From positions 992,001 through 1,056,000 of the forward strand of contig JALPQD010000233.1 of assembly GCA_023101885.1 (NCBI GenBank): a stretch of 64,000 nucleotides of DNA. Direction: 5' to 3'. Positions 1-10,312 of the stretch are shown here, piece after piece. This DNA comes from Typhlomys cinereus. Taxonomy: Eukaryota; Chordata; Mammalia; Rodentia; Platacanthomyidae. The position numbers and the translations under genes were made by a program. Each line of letters starts with the position of its first letter. Positions within the stretch are counted from its first letter, which is position 1. The notes under the pieces were generated by a model that did not search any database, had not been told where the DNA came from, and saw only the letters and a list, made by a program, of their open reading frames with translations.

Positions 1-592
1 CTATCAGAGTATTTAGTTCACTGACCTGGGAAATGGGCAAAGCACATTGAATACCACATCAATGTGACACAAAAGTCCGCAATCTTTAGTTCTGTTTCAT
101 AGGGTCAGTTTCAGGCATTCTGGACACAAAATTATTTAGGGGAATTTTTTATTTTTACATATCAATTCTCAAAACCCCTTGCCCCAAAATTTCAGTCATC
201 CTGCTTGCTATAGGTAATTGGGCTATTGATGCTTCTTTTTAAAAAATTCAAATAATCCTAAGAATGAAAGGCCAACAATGTACTTTGCACATGGTCTGGA
301 TTCCATGGCATAACCTCTGCCACCTCCAGAGTCATTTCTCTTACTTCCCACTCCTTCGTGGGTGAGTTCTAGTGTTTTAAAATAAGTCTGTCAGATGGGC
401 CACTTGGTCTACCACAGAGACCTGAACCCCACTGGAGCAGGTGATCCAGAAGGGATCCCTGGGACCCATAGAAATAGACAGACCGAAGGGTGGAAGGGAG
501 TAGGATGGATTGATGAAGGGAGGGGGAAAAGGGAGGGAAGGAAGGGACAGTGGCAGTAGCAGGGATAATTACTCAGTATACCTATAAAACTA
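1..592. other. Non-coding intergenic sequence; purine-rich stretch
   Basis: No gene is visible. The stretch at about 478-560 is strongly purine-rich (GGAAGGGAG-type runs). It resembles the G-rich purine tract in the 3' UTR of rodent L1 elements, but no poly-A tail or TSD can be fixed, so the L1 origin is only a possibility. Confidence 0.4.

Positions 593-639
<47 letters not shown>
593..639. repeat. (AT)n microsatellite
   Basis: Uninterrupted AT dinucleotide array of about 23 units. It produces the tyrosine/isoleucine-rich false ORF that crosses it on the minus strand. Confidence 0.95.
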
Positions 640-644
<5 letters not shown>

Positions 645-1212
645 AAGAATAGGCTTAATCTTCTGGGAAACACCCAGCTGTACCATGAATTTATAATCCA
701 TACAAGCACTGAGGAATTCTTTGGCTCTCACACTCAGACTCACCTCAAACTTGTTTCTGTACTTCATGCAAATCTTAGCTCACAACACCACAGCATCCTC
801 AGAGACATTCTTATCCAAGAACTTGCTGTAGTTTAGAAAAGTAATGTGATTCTCAAGAGATCTTACAATTTGATGGGAATTTTTATCTGGCTTACTATGG
901 AAAGCAATAGCAAGGATTCAAAAATCAATGAATATTTTGTCTTTCACTGCCATCTATTGGATTTCAGCTGTATACAGTGTTATCAGTTTTCACATGCAGA
1001 ACAACTTACTAGATAGTGCAGTATCCTCTGAACAAAATGGAACTTTCTGTTTCAATGTAAAATAGCTTTTTGTTGTAATTAATTATCCATTAAATCATAT
1101 GTGTAGGCATCAGTTCTTACTATCTTTAATGGGTAAGATACATTTGCCATTGAAAACTAAAACCAAAAGCATAGGATTGTAAACATTCTGAGATAGTGCC
1201 AACATACTTATA
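640..1212. other. No feature recognised
   Basis: AT-rich sequence with stop codons in all frames. I see no repeat family, exon or RNA gene. Confidence 0.5.
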
Positions 1213-1366
1213 TATACATTGTTATTTTTGTTTGGGGATAGGGTCTCATATTGAGCAGGCTGTGTGTCCACTATGTAGTTGAGTATGACTTGAACTCCTG
1301 ATCCTCCTGTCTTTAACTCTCAAATATTGGGATTACAGATGTGTGCCACTGTGTCCAAAGTCATTT
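1213..1366 (-). mobile_element. B1-like SINE, antisense, diverged
   Basis: Read on the + strand it shows the reversed B1 order: T-rich start, GATAGGGTCTCAT, CTTGAACTCCTGATCCTCC, then TTGGGATTACAGATGTGTGCCAC. This is the 7SL-derived rodent B1/Alu-like body. Many mismatches mark it as old. Confidence 0.75.
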
Positions 1367-1695
1367 GAAATTAAAATTGAACTGAAAAGTCTTATCTACT
1401 TAAGTAATTGATAATATAGTCCTACTTTCCAGTATTAATACATAGACTTTATTTTTAAATGAAGATATAAAAGAGGGCTAAAAATTTGAGCACACATCTG
1501 GAAGTTGGATAAAATATTCTAAAAAGTATCAAATATATTTTTACGTATGTTAATGCTTCAATGACCATTTCCAAGAAACATGAGTTTGTCATATCACCAT
1601 AACTATAGTCTCAGAACAGCAAACACAATTCTTACCTTTTTCTGAGCATTTTTTAAAAATACAGTGCAGACTACAAATAATGGAGAATGTACTGT

Positions 1696-2014
1696 TATAT
1701 ATATGTGTGTGTATATATATGTGTATACACACGTTTGGGCATATATGTCCATGGCATGGATGCCTATGCATGTGGAAGCCTTAAGGTCACAGGGTGCTCT
1801 CCTCTGTCACTCCCTGTTCTAAGGTTCCGCATTTTCTCAGCTATGTTGCTGGGAGTCAGCAAATCCCCAGTGATTCTTCTGTCTTAGCCTATCTGGGAGT
1901 TAGATTACAGGTGTGTGCCAGAAGCCTGGCTGGTTTTGTTGGTGCTAAGATCTGGTCTCTGGTCCTCATGATTGCATAGCAAGCCCTCTTAACACTGAGC
2001 CATTTCTCTGGGCA
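1696..2014 (-). mobile_element. Family C (B3-like) SINE, antisense, degenerate
   Basis: A TG/TA-rich block at 1696-1732 is followed by a diverged body with GATTACAGGTGTGTGCCA and a terminal segment ending CACTGAGCCATTTCTCTGGGC, the reverse of a tRNA-like SINE head. At least four other window copies share this order. The family name is tentative. Confidence 0.55.
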
Positions 2015-2750
2015 AAAAAATTACTTTTAATTGAAGATATGTTATAGCTAACATTAAGCATCAGTCTTCCTTATCATCTTCTGAAAAATTCAACTATTAT
2101 TTGAAAGACTTTCACAGGGAACATTTGCTGAACTTATTTTACTAATAATTATAATTACTGTAATTCATCCATTTTGTCCTATGTATCCCTCTCTATCTAT
2201 CATTAATCTTTTTCCCTCATTTGATTTATGTAGATATCAGAACACTTTTTCATTAGTGATTCAGCATTAATGATATCAACAAAAGGTCTAAAATATTAAA
2301 GCCATATTGGTTAAGCGTTTGATACTTGGGTAATCACATTTTCTATTATGATGTAAGACAGTATGAAAGTATCAGAAAACTTCTTCTTTCTTTTTGAGGC
2401 AATCTTTCATTATTAACCCAAAATAAATCCTTCTTTTTTTGACTATGATTTTGATTTTTTTAATTTCACAGGAGTGGTTATTGGCATGCACTATTTATAT
2501 AATTATTATTTCACTCAATGTGGTGCTGGTAATTTTTATGCTATTTTATGTATTAGTGTTTAATTCCTGGTTTGTCGGTAAGTTTAATGAATAACATTAA
2601 ACATGTGTGTTTGCTGGGCTTTTTATTCATGGACAGCCAGCCTGTTTCTAGTGTTTTCTATTTTAGCTAGAGTTGCTTTTAGAATGTCCTTATACATTTT
2701 TTCCATTTAAAACTTTATTTAAACTTTTGCTAAAAAACTTTGCATCTTTT
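2015..2750. other. No feature recognised
   Basis: AT-rich non-coding DNA with no supported ORF or recognisable repeat. Confidence 0.4.
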
Positions 2751-3985
2751 AGTGTTGCATATGTACAGTGAATTTATGATAGTTTAACCCCTGAATCCTC
2801 ACTCTCATCTCTCCTCCTTTTCTCCACACAAAGCCTTCATCTCCCCTCTCTCCTCTTGTCAAATTTTTTCAGTTCTGTGCTTTACTGGGTTTTATCTAGT
2901 TTGTCTTTAATATCGTATGCCTGACATGATTCATGCTCCAGCAAGTATCATATATTAATGGATATATCACTGAGGGAAACATCCTCCTTAATTCCCTATC
3001 ACCATTAGTCCTCATCAGTCTCTCAGGGAGGTATGGAACTTGTTGGGATCTTTTCCCTTTTTTGGTGAGATGCTGATAGGACAGTTCCCATGAAGTTCTT
3101 GTCATGCTTAGGAGGTAATGTCTATCCCATCATTGTTACACTTCAAGTTTCCACAGTCTTACCACCTCCTCTTTTGCCATGTTCCCTGAGCCTTAGGGTG
3201 GGTGTGCATACAGTTCGGATGTCCTGTTTAAGGCCAAGTTGTCCACAGTCACTTAATTTCAGCATTTCGTTAGCTGTATTTTTCTATAGTAAACACCAGC
3301 TGCAGTGGGAGACTTCAAGGTTGAATGTTACTCAATCTATGGGTATAATGGGTATTTAAAAAGCAGTTTGATATAGTCTCTTCATAGCTAAACTTCATAG
3401 CTTGATATTACCCTGGGATTTATGTCCTCACCTTTCATAGATTCTTGTTCTAGTTTATAGTAACAGAAATTTGTTCCCTTATGGCAAGAAAACCTTAGAT
3501 CCAATCAGAAAGATGTTGGTTACCTCTTTGTTAGTCATGCCACTATTACATAGATGCTCATTTCTTGCCATAGTGATTCTTATTAAAGCTTGTAGATTTC
3601 ACAGATTTTGAGATATTTGATTGCTTTTCTCCTCCAGTAACTTCCATAATACTCTCTGGTACTATGTAAGATATTCATCAAGGAGGAAGTTTTCAGATTA
3701 TTGCCAGCTGGTATTTTTTATCCATGTGTGTTGGATCTTCAGTAATAGCATATTAATATCAGCTTTTGGAGGGTAATCAGGTACAATGGCAAAAGCCCAA
3801 ACTGTTTAGTAGGACTTTGACACCTCTCTGTTAACAGCTAGAATTATTTTAATTGTCTCTGGGTTCTAGGTAGTGGAACATCCCAGGGCATTTTTTGTTT
3901 TGTTTAGTTCTATCATCCTCTCTCTGTGCTCCTCTGTACAAGGATTGACAGTTCTTGATTTTTTTTAATTGTTAAAATGCTTTTT
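2751..3985 (-). mobile_element. L1 LINE, antisense: 3' UTR part
   Basis: This is the distal 3' UTR of a rodent L1 on the minus strand. The segment around 3740-3800 (reverse complement ...ATTACCCTCCAAAAGCTGATATTA) aligns by eye with the + strand copies near 10,850 and 23,525. The element resumes at 4231 after a nested insertion, so 2751-4770 is one L1 interrupted once. It is decayed, with no intact ORF. Confidence 0.65.
3969..3985. repeat. Target-site duplication, left copy
   Basis: TTGTTAAAATGCTTTTT here is repeated exactly at 4214-4230 and flanks a 228-bp insert. A 17-bp exact duplication next to a T-run fits L1-type target-primed retroposition. Confidence 0.75.
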
Positions 3986-4213
3986 TTGGGGGGGAGAGAG
4001 AAAGAAGAGATTTATTTGGCTTATGTTTATAGACAGTGTGTAGTTCATTATGGTAGAAAAGACACGGCAGGTAGAAGAAGTTGCTGGCTACTCAGAGAAT
4101 GTCCATCACCATAGGCAGGGATAGCATGCAGAAACTGCAAGAGTTGACTACTAGTGGAAGCAGGGGTGGCTACCCAACCTCAAGATTAGGGTTAGGGTTA
4201 GGGTTAGACCTCT
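3986..4213 (-). mobile_element. Retroposed insert with telomeric repeat, nested in L1
   Basis: A 228-bp insert bounded by 17-bp direct repeats. Its interior (TTTATTTGGCTTATG..., ...ACCTCAAGATTAGGG) resembles the antisense side of rodent MaLR-like repeats such as the one at 18,880-19,225. LTR elements make short TSDs, so a 17-bp TSD suggests that a transcript of such a sequence was retroposed rather than integrated as an LTR element. Orientation is inferred from the T-run at the left end. Confidence 0.5.
4186..4207 (+). repeat. Interstitial telomeric repeat (TTAGGG)3.7
   Basis: Three perfect TTAGGG units plus TTAG, with no mismatch, lie six bases from the right end of the nested insert. Short interstitial telomeric blocks are known in rodent genomes and are linked to break repair. 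Confidence 0.95.
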
Positions 4214-4230
4214 TTGTTAAAATGCTTTTT
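4214..4230. repeat. Target-site duplication, right copy
   Basis: Exact second copy of the 17-bp sequence at 3969-3985. Confidence 0.75.
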
Positions 4231-4770
4231 GACATATTTATGTTATAGGAGGTTTCTATCTGGTTGGATTCTCCATTTCTACCTCAGCCCCTCATACACC
4301 CAATCCTCACATCTCCCCTATGTGATTTCTCCCATTATTCTTTCCCACAGCCTCTCACCCATGGTATCCTGCATCTCCTCCTTCCAAGTCTTCACCCTAA
4401 CCTTCCTTCCCTTCCCTAATGCTCCTTGATTTCTTTCAAATTTTCTGATTGCTACAAGAATTCCAAGCCAAATATTTCAGCCATGAGTTTAATTATAGCA
4501 TTTGCATATAAGAGACAACATGTGCTATTTGTCTTTCTGTGTCTGAGATACTTTGCTTAATATTATATTTTCCATTTCCATCCATTTACTTGCAAATTGT
4601 ATGATCTCATCCTTCCTGATGGCTGAATAGAATTCTGTTGTATACATATAGCACATTTTCATTACCCATTTCTATGGGCATGTTGGTTGATTCCGTTTTC
4701 TTGGTATTGCAAATAGAACTACAATCTAGAATCACTGCAACAGTATCAACTATTAAACATCATGGAGATA
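4231..4770 (-). mobile_element. L1 LINE, antisense: 3' UTR start and end of ORF2
   Basis: Continuation of the L1 at 2751. The segment 4560-4740 reads TTTCCATTTCCATCCATTTA..., GGCTGAATAGAATTCTGTTG..., CATGTTGGTTGATTCCG, the reverse complement of the end of mammalian L1 ORF2 (reverse-transcriptase ORF). Stop codons in all frames show it is dead. Confidence 0.75.
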
Positions 4771-5392
4771 ATGTCTCCTATTTGCCTGAAAGCCTACTCT
4801 TTGCATTTAGCCTTTACAGCTTTAATTAATTTTGTGTGTAAAATGGAAAGACGTTCATACTATGTCTTTAAAAATATGTATGTCCAGTTGGTAAAATATT
4901 ATTTGTTAACAGAGTTCCCTTCTTCATACAATGTCTTGGTGTAAAATCAAACAGCTCATTAAATTTTCTAAGTTTGAATCTACTGCTGAGTTATCTACTA
5001 TAAGTATCATGTCTCTGTCTATCTCTCTTTCACACACACAGAATGTTACTTTAATTGTCAAGAACATGTAAACTTTCATGACTTAGGATTGTTCTCAGGA
5101 TTTTTCTCATTGTTTTCATGACTTTGGATATGATATTAGCCAAGTGACCAGAAAACAGTTAAAATTAATTTGATTTAAAAATGTTTATACATCAAATTGT
5201 AAGAAAGCAAAATTAACCATATGGTGGAAAGAAAGCTATCCTGCAAATCATATATTGATATTATATTTTCTAGTAACCAATATGTAAATAATATTTACTG
5301 TGAAGAAAAAAATCCACAAATTTTAAAGAGACAAGTATATGACTCAATATTTCCAAGAAAGATAAATGACCATAATTTTAGGCCATTTTGAT
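4771..5392. other. No feature recognised
   Basis: AT-rich sequence with a short CT/CA run near 5010-5042. No exon or repeat family recognised. Confidence 0.4.
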
Positions 5393-5696
5393 TTTTTATT
5401 ACATCATTATTATTATTATTATTATATTATTTGTATGGGGGAATGTATCAGAGGGCACTGTGTATCCCTTGGGGGACCAAGGGTAACTTCAGGAATCATC
5501 TTGGATTGCTTCTACTTCCTTCCTGCTTTGCTCTGGGATTTTCAAGGCTCTACCCACCAAGGCTAGAAGTGCAGGCCACCATGGGTTCTGACTGGCATTT
5601 TTACACGGGACCTGGGATCTGAACTTAGGACTTTCTGCTTGCAAGATAAAAGTCTTAACTCCTGAGCTATTAACCCCTGAATCATCTCTCCGGCCC
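5393..5696 (-). mobile_element. Family B SINE, antisense
   Basis: Starts with an ATT-rich tail and ends with CATCTCTCCGGCCCC, the reverse of a GGGGCCGGAGAGATG tRNA-like head. The middle (GGAATCATCTTGGATTGCTTC, CTCTACCCACCAAGGC) matches the family B copies at 13,899 and 39,317. Older than family A. Confidence 0.8.
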
Positions 5697-5734
5697 CATT
5701 TTTATTTTTATATACAAAAACCACAAGCAGTGTA

Positions 5735-6062
5735 CTTTATTAGTAATAAAGATTCATTCATATCCTGGTTCTATAGGTCCAAGGCTGAGATACCACATCT
5801 GGCGATGGTCTTCTTGCTGGTAAGGACTATCTGTTAGATCCAAGCAAACACAGGGAATTACAAGGCAGGACAAAGCAAATGTGTGAGCTCTTGTGTGTCC
5901 TCTTAAAAAACGGCTAATGCAATGGTGGAAGGATGTCCAGTTTCCCTCAGTCTCATTAAAGTCTAATTACCTATCAGAGACTTGAACCACTGTGACCTTT
6001 GGGATTAAGCATATACCACATGCATTCTAGGAGCACATCAAAACCATAACAGCCAATAAGGC
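5735..6062 (-). mobile_element. Old interspersed repeat, probably MaLR-like LTR, antisense
   Basis: CCAAGGCTGAGATACCACATCTGGCGATGG..., later TTAAGTCTAAT-type text, GGGATTAAGCATATACCACATG and ACATCAAAACCATAACAG match the general text of old mammalian LTR-type repeats read antisense. Family assignment is tentative. Confidence 0.4.
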
Positions 6063-6119
6063 AAGAAAAGATCATTGATATCCTCAAGAACATGTAATAC
6101 AAACTTCAGTGCAAGTTAT

Positions 6120-6394
6120 CATACTAATTAAAATGCTTTTAACAAGAAAATGAAAACTAGCAAGTATTGTTAGATAAGTGAAAAAATTGTTACTCTTAAC
6201 ATTGCTGCTGGTAAAGTAAAATGGTATGGTTGCTATAGAAAATGGTCAAATGTTTTTTGCAAAGTTGAACATAGATTTAATACATGATTCATAAAGTCTC
6301 CTTCTAAGAACTGAAAATATGTACATTTCAATATATTTGTTTCATATGCTCAGTATGTTTCTTGTGAATGTGTGCCTGGGGTGTATTTATATGT
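6120..6394 (+). mobile_element. Ancient L1 (L1M-type), ORF2 end, segment 1
   Basis: CTGCTGGTAAAGTAAAATGGTATGG followed by TGCTATAGAAAATGGTCAAATG is the decayed motif near the L1 ORF2 3' end that in younger copies reads GCTGGTGGGAATGTAAAATGG. The element continues at 6730 and 7399 around two inserted SINEs. Confidence 0.65.
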
Positions 6395-6729
6395 ATATAC
6401 ATATTGTCATGCATGTGCATTCATATGAGCAGGTGCACAAAAATGTGTGTGCATGTAGAAGCTGATAGTTAAAATCTGGAATCATACTCAGTTATTTTTC
6501 CACTTTATTCATTTTTAGGAAGTGCGTCTAATCAAACACAGAGCTTTGATAAAGGCTAGTCTGGCTAAACAACTATTTCTGAGGATTCCCATTCTCTGGC
6601 TAATAAGGCTACAGTTAAAGGCAGGATACCACATCCACCTAGTATTTTGGATGGCTTTTGGGACCCTGAACTCTAGTCCTTTTGATTGAATCACAGTTGT
6701 TTTAATCAGTGAGCCATCTCTGTAGCCCT
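6395..6729 (-). mobile_element. Family C-like SINE, antisense, inside L1M
   Basis: A TG-rich left part (6400-6460), a diverged body, then TTTTAATCAGTGAGCCATCTCTGTAGCCC, the reverse of a tRNA-like SINE head. It interrupts the L1M element. Confidence 0.6.
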
Positions 6730-7054
6730 TCAATATATTTCCAGCACTTATCCTCTTCTGTTAAGACCTCATATTTGCTTCCCATTGAGTTAAAAATAAC
6801 CATATCCAGCTTATACAAAAATGTTCACTGAAACCTGATTCTAAATATCTAAAATTGGAAGAAACCCAAGAGTCCTTCAGTTGGTAAATGTTAAATAAAA
6901 AGTAATCCAAAGAATGGGGTATGATTATTCAAGTATTAAGAATGATAAAACACATCCTATATCACAAGTAGACTTTCAGAATCACATTAATTAACAGCAC
7001 CAGAGGCAAGAGAATACATGCTCTGTGATTCTGTTGATATAAATGTGTAAAATG
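6730..7054 (+). mobile_element. Ancient L1 (L1M-type), segment 2
   Basis: AAAATGTTCACTGAAACCTG, ATTGGAAGAAACCCAAGAGTCC and TCAGTTGGTAAATG follow the order of an L1M ORF2 end, reaching the GATTCTGTTGATATAAATG block. It is interrupted by a SINE at 7055. Confidence 0.7.
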
Positions 7055-7391
7055 CAGCCTAGAAACATGACTCAGGGATTAAGACTGTCTCACAAGCAGA
7101 AGGACCTGCGTTCAGATTCCAAGTCCCACATAAAAATTGTCAGATGGACATGGTAACGGCCTGTACTTCAGGCTCTGGAAGGCTGAGCCTAGGAAATCCC
7201 AGAATGAAACAAAAAAGAGAAAGAAGCAATTCAAGATGATTCCCAAAGTCACTCTTAGGCCTCTACAGGGATACTCAGATACTCTCTCTCTCTGTCTCTC
7301 TCTCTCTTTCTCTGTCTTTCTCTCTATCTCTATTTCTCTCTCTCTCTCTCTTTTTCACACACACACACACATATGCACAAATAAATGTGTA
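7055..7391 (+). mobile_element. Family B SINE with (CT)n(CA)n tail
   Basis: Head GACTCAGGGATTAAGACTG and GGACCTGCGTTCAGATTCC (B-box-like), body with AGGCTGAGCCTAGGAAATCCC, then a CT array (about 7279-7351) and a CA block. It is flanked by the direct repeat TGTAAAATG at 7046-7054 and 7392-7400, and L1M text resumes exactly after it. Confidence 0.85.
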
Positions 7392-7610
7392 TGTAAAATG
7401 GGCAAATCCATGGAGACATGAGCATTTCAGTGGTTACCAACAGATAGGGTTTAGGAAAGTCAGTAATTGCTAAAGGAATGAATTCCTTTCTGGGGTGGTA
7501 ATTACAACCCTGTAAGTATCAAGAAATCACTTAATGTCATGTTGCAAAGAGATTATTTTCACTTTATGTGAGTTTTGTGTATTGTGAAGTGCAATAAATG
7601 AACAAAAATC
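7392..7610 (+). mobile_element. Ancient L1 (L1M-type), segment 3: 3' UTR
   Basis: GGGCAAATCCATGGAGAC, then CAGTGGTTACCAACAG, CTGGGGTGGTAATTAC and a final GTATTGTGAAGTGCAATAAATG reproduce the order of the old L1 3' end. With 6120 and 6730 it forms one element split by two SINEs. Confidence 0.7.
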
Positions 7611-7811
7611 AGAGAAAGTCAAATTATAATCAGAATATATATAGCACTGCATTCCAACCAGAATAAAGAATGAAGTGCATGTGGATAATGCAAGGATTCA
7701 CAACGGTGACTGCTAGCGAAAGCACAAATTTTTTATGTCTACCACATATTATCACTGGGAGAACAAATTTTTCTACAACCTAGAAAAATTTTTAATTTTT
7801 TTATGTTTAAC

Positions 7812-7814
7812 TTT

Positions 7815-7852
<38 letters not shown>

Positions 7853-7990
7853 GAGAGAGAGAGAGGTGCATACATGCTATATAGCACATGAGCAAAGGTA
7901 AGAGGACAAGTCATTTGTGTCCTTCCACCATGTGTGTTTCCAAGATTGAACTCAGGTTGCCAGGTTTGTGAGTAGGTGCTACTGGGCTAT
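7812..7990 (-). mobile_element. (GA)n array plus degenerate tRNA-type SINE, antisense
   Basis: A GA array (about 7814-7866) leads into a diverged SINE body: CAAAGGTAAGAGGACAAGTC, CCTTCCACCATGTG, GATTGAACTCAGGTTGCCAGG. The same order (GA run, then CACCATGTGGATTCTGGG) occurs at 19,909-20,090. Confidence 0.6.
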
Positions 7991-8880
7991 TTTTTTTTTT
8001 TGGCCTTGTTAATCATCATGGAGGTAATAGCATGGAAAACTGTCAAACACATGGTTTGTGAACAAAAGCAGTTTGCATGGCACCAATAATACCATAAATG
8101 AATAAATTAAAAAAACAAATTTGAGGGCTCCTTGTAAGAATTGTGGATTCCTGAGGAATGAAAGAAGAGAATAGTGTTTTGGAGGCTATAAAGAAAGTTT
8201 CATAAGAGTTTTGTGTAACTTTTTCCAAAGTAAGGAAGAAAGGGAGGGAAGGAGGAAGGAAGGAAATCTTCCCATAATAACATGAGTTTTAATTGCTTTC
8301 TGAAGCAATGCTATTTTATTTTTCTCTTCAGCAAACTGAAGTTAAAAGCAAAAGCACATGTTCACTGCTAATAAGAAGTTTCCCCAGGCAAACTAAAGCC
8401 TTGTCTTTCAACAACTTGAGTCCCATGAGCAGATGAATAGACCACCTGTGGCAGAGGCAAAGAAAAGCTGTTGATAGATGTGAAAAAATGGACTGAACTG
8501 CCCGAGTGATTTGAATCAACAAGACTACTTCTAAGCAAGAATTTGCTGATCCACGTAGAGATAGTTAGAAAATTGCCCCCAATGACTTAAAAACGCAATT
8601 TTCTTTTTTTCTACATGTCTGTTTGTCAATCCCAAACTCAAAATGTCTTTGTCAGAATAAGGCTTCTAAAAATCCATTTGGCTTTATCTGACTTTTCCTG
8701 TGTGCCAAAGTTTCATGTTTCTCCAACTAAAGACATCATAAGAGGTGGCTCATTAGCCTAAAAGCATATTTCTCTTTTTACTTGCTCTGTGCCACCAAGA
8801 CTTCTTTACAGAGCCCATGGGTCACATATTGCAGTAAACACATTTCCATGAATGCAAGTGGGGGAACTACTGAAAGTCAA
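7991..8880. other. No feature recognised
   Basis: Apparently single-copy non-coding DNA with a short GGAAGGAAGGAAA run near 8235-8264. No exon or repeat family recognised. Confidence 0.4.
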
Positions 8881-8906
8881 AGCTCTCTCTCTCTCTCTCT
8901 CTCTCT

Positions 8907-8958
<52 letters not shown>
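8881..8958. repeat. Compound (CT)n(TG)n microsatellite
   Basis: A CT array at 8884-8907 joins a TG array of about 25 units ending at 8958. I could not identify a SINE head next to it. Confidence 0.95.
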
Positions 8959-8959
<1 letters not shown>

Positions 8960-9125
8960 TCATCATCAGGTTTCCATACAATCCTGAAAAATAAAAGACT
9001 GATTCCCCAGGACTTGAATCTTTGGTTAGAAAGTTTTAATTAAAAAGTTTAACATTTAAAATAATGAATACTAAATGAAAGTGAAATATTTTGGGATGCC
9101 ATAGGTCATTCATGCTCCCCTGCAT

Positions 9126-9129
<4 letters not shown>

Positions 9130-9177
<48 letters not shown>

Positions 9178-9195
9178 GTATGTATGTATATATAA
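9130..9195. repeat. (TA)n / (TATG)n microsatellite
   Basis: TA dinucleotide run with TATG interruptions near its right end. Another short TA run at 9643-9656 lies on the far side of the LTR-like segment. Confidence 0.9.
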
Positions 9196-9199
9196 ATAA

Positions 9200-9640
9200 A
9201 ATGTTGCAGTGGCAGGCTCAGCAGCAGCGGGTACAGCAGCAGTGGCCAGTAACTCTGCTGGCAGTTGCAGCAGCCCAAGCTGGGGCTATTCGAGGGACAT
9301 GACAGGGAGAGGACGACAGCACCACTAAGAGACAGAGAGACAGACACTAGAGACACCATTCTAGGGAAAGATAGTGTCCACTTTATTGTGCAGGAACAAA
9401 GACTTATAGAGGGGGAGCTGGCCAAGGCCGACCACTGGGATGTACACAGGGACCCCTTTTTGGGGGCTGACTGCCAGCTAAGGCACAAAGAGGCAGGAAG
9501 ATTGCGTAGAGGCACTGGGAGTCTAGCTGGTAGCGGGCCAAGCCACCAGTAAGTGTGCTTAACTGGCTCGTAAAGAAAGTAACTTTAGCTCACTCAGCAA
9601 CCTGGCCACAGCAGTCACCTAAGCCTGGACCCTGTGCTCG
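9200..9640 (-). mobile_element. Possible solo LTR (ERVK-type), antisense
   Basis: A GC-richer block unlike its AT-rich surroundings, lying between two TA runs. GTCCACTTTATTGTGCAGG looks like a reversed AATAAAG polyadenylation signal with R-region, followed by AAGACTTATAGAGGG as often seen in antisense rodent ERVK LTRs. Clear TG...CA ends and a 6-bp TSD were not found. The open frame on the + strand here is likely incidental. Confidence 0.4.
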
Positions 9641-9684
9641 CCTATATATATATATATGGAAAGAGAGAGAGAGAAAATCAGAAA

Positions 9685-9699
9685 TCAAAAATCAACTTT
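9685..9699. repeat. TSD of the SINE at 9700, left copy
   Basis: TCAAAAATCAACTTT, repeated exactly at 9978-9992. Confidence 0.9.
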
Positions 9700-9746
9700 T
9701 TATTATTATTATTTATTCAATTGTGGATATATGCGTGTGTGCATGA

Positions 9747-9807
<61 letters not shown>

Positions 9808-9977
9808 TGTGTGTAGAACCACGGGCGAATTCGGGAATCACCATGGACCACCTCCACCTCCTCCTTGTTTACTCTGCCCCAGGATTCACAGGATCCGCCC
9901 TACCGCACCAGAAGCGCAGGCCGCCCCACTTCCGCCTGCAAGGCAGAGGCTTAACCCCTGAGCTACTTCTCCAGCCC
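9700..9977 (-). mobile_element. Family A SINE, antisense, internal 47-bp deletion
   Basis: Tail (TTTATTCAATTG) and a (TG)n block at about 9748-9803 come first, then GGCGAATTCGGG and the reversed body, ending CTTCTCCAGCCC. Compared with the copy at 20,309 it lacks 47 bp between two GCCT motifs near 9930. The lost piece contains the B-box equivalent (GAGTTCGGATCC on the sense strand). The 15-bp TSD is perfect, so insertion is recent. Confidence 0.92.
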
Positions 9978-9992
9978 TCAAAAATCAACTTT
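9978..9992. repeat. TSD of the SINE at 9700, right copy
   Basis: Exact copy of 9685-9699. It abuts the left TSD (9993-10007) of the next SINE. Confidence 0.9.
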
Positions 9993-10007
9993 AAGAAGTT
10001 AGTTCTC
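9993..10007. repeat. TSD of the SINE at 10008, left copy
   Basis: AAGAAGTTAGTTCTC, repeated exactly at 10313-10327. Confidence 0.92.
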
Positions 10008-10312
10008 GGGGCTGGAGAGATGGCTCAGGGGTTAAGCCTCTGCCTTGCAGGCGGAAGGTCCTGAGTTCGGATCCTTAGACCCCACGTATAGACGCCGGGC
10101 GGAAGCGGGGGCAGCCTGCGTTTCCAGTCCTGGTAGGGCGGAGCCTGTGAATCCCAGGGCAGAGTAAACAAGGAGGAGGTGGAAGCGTCCGTGGTGGTTC
10201 CCGAATTCGCCCGTGGTTTTACACACACACACACAGGTTTTACACACACACACACAGACACACCTCACACACACAATTGTATAAATAATAAGTAATAATA
10301 AAAAAAGTTAAA
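10008..10312 (+). mobile_element. Family A SINE, complete
   Basis: The best full-length sense copy. A tRNA-like head has A-box TGGCTCAGGGGTTAAG and B-box GAGTTCGGATCC. A non-tRNA body includes AGAGTAAACAAGGAGGAGG and CCCGAATTCGCCCGTGG. It then has (AC)n blocks and an AATTGTATAAATAATAAG tail. The perfect 15-bp TSD shows recent L1-dependent insertion. The tail is interrupted by a repeated GGTTTTACAC unit. Confidence 0.95.

Noticed and set aside
3986..4213. Calling the telomere-bearing insert a simple MaLR solo LTR
   Set aside because: LTR elements of this class make short TSDs, but the flanking duplication is 17 bp and adjoins a T-run, which fits L1-type retroposition better. The parental sequence may still be MaLR-derived.
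8881..8958. Regular short repeats that might suggest a CRISPR array
   Set aside because: These are dinucleotide microsatellites without unique spacers, in a mammalian genome.
9036..9515. 159-codon open frame on the minus strand
   Set aside because: It includes a translated TA array (alternating I/Y) and the antisense LTR-like block. No domain is seen.
10008..10085. tRNA-like sequence with A and B boxes
   Set aside because: It is the head of a family A SINE with body, tail and TSD, not a tRNA gene. The same applies to the other SINE heads.
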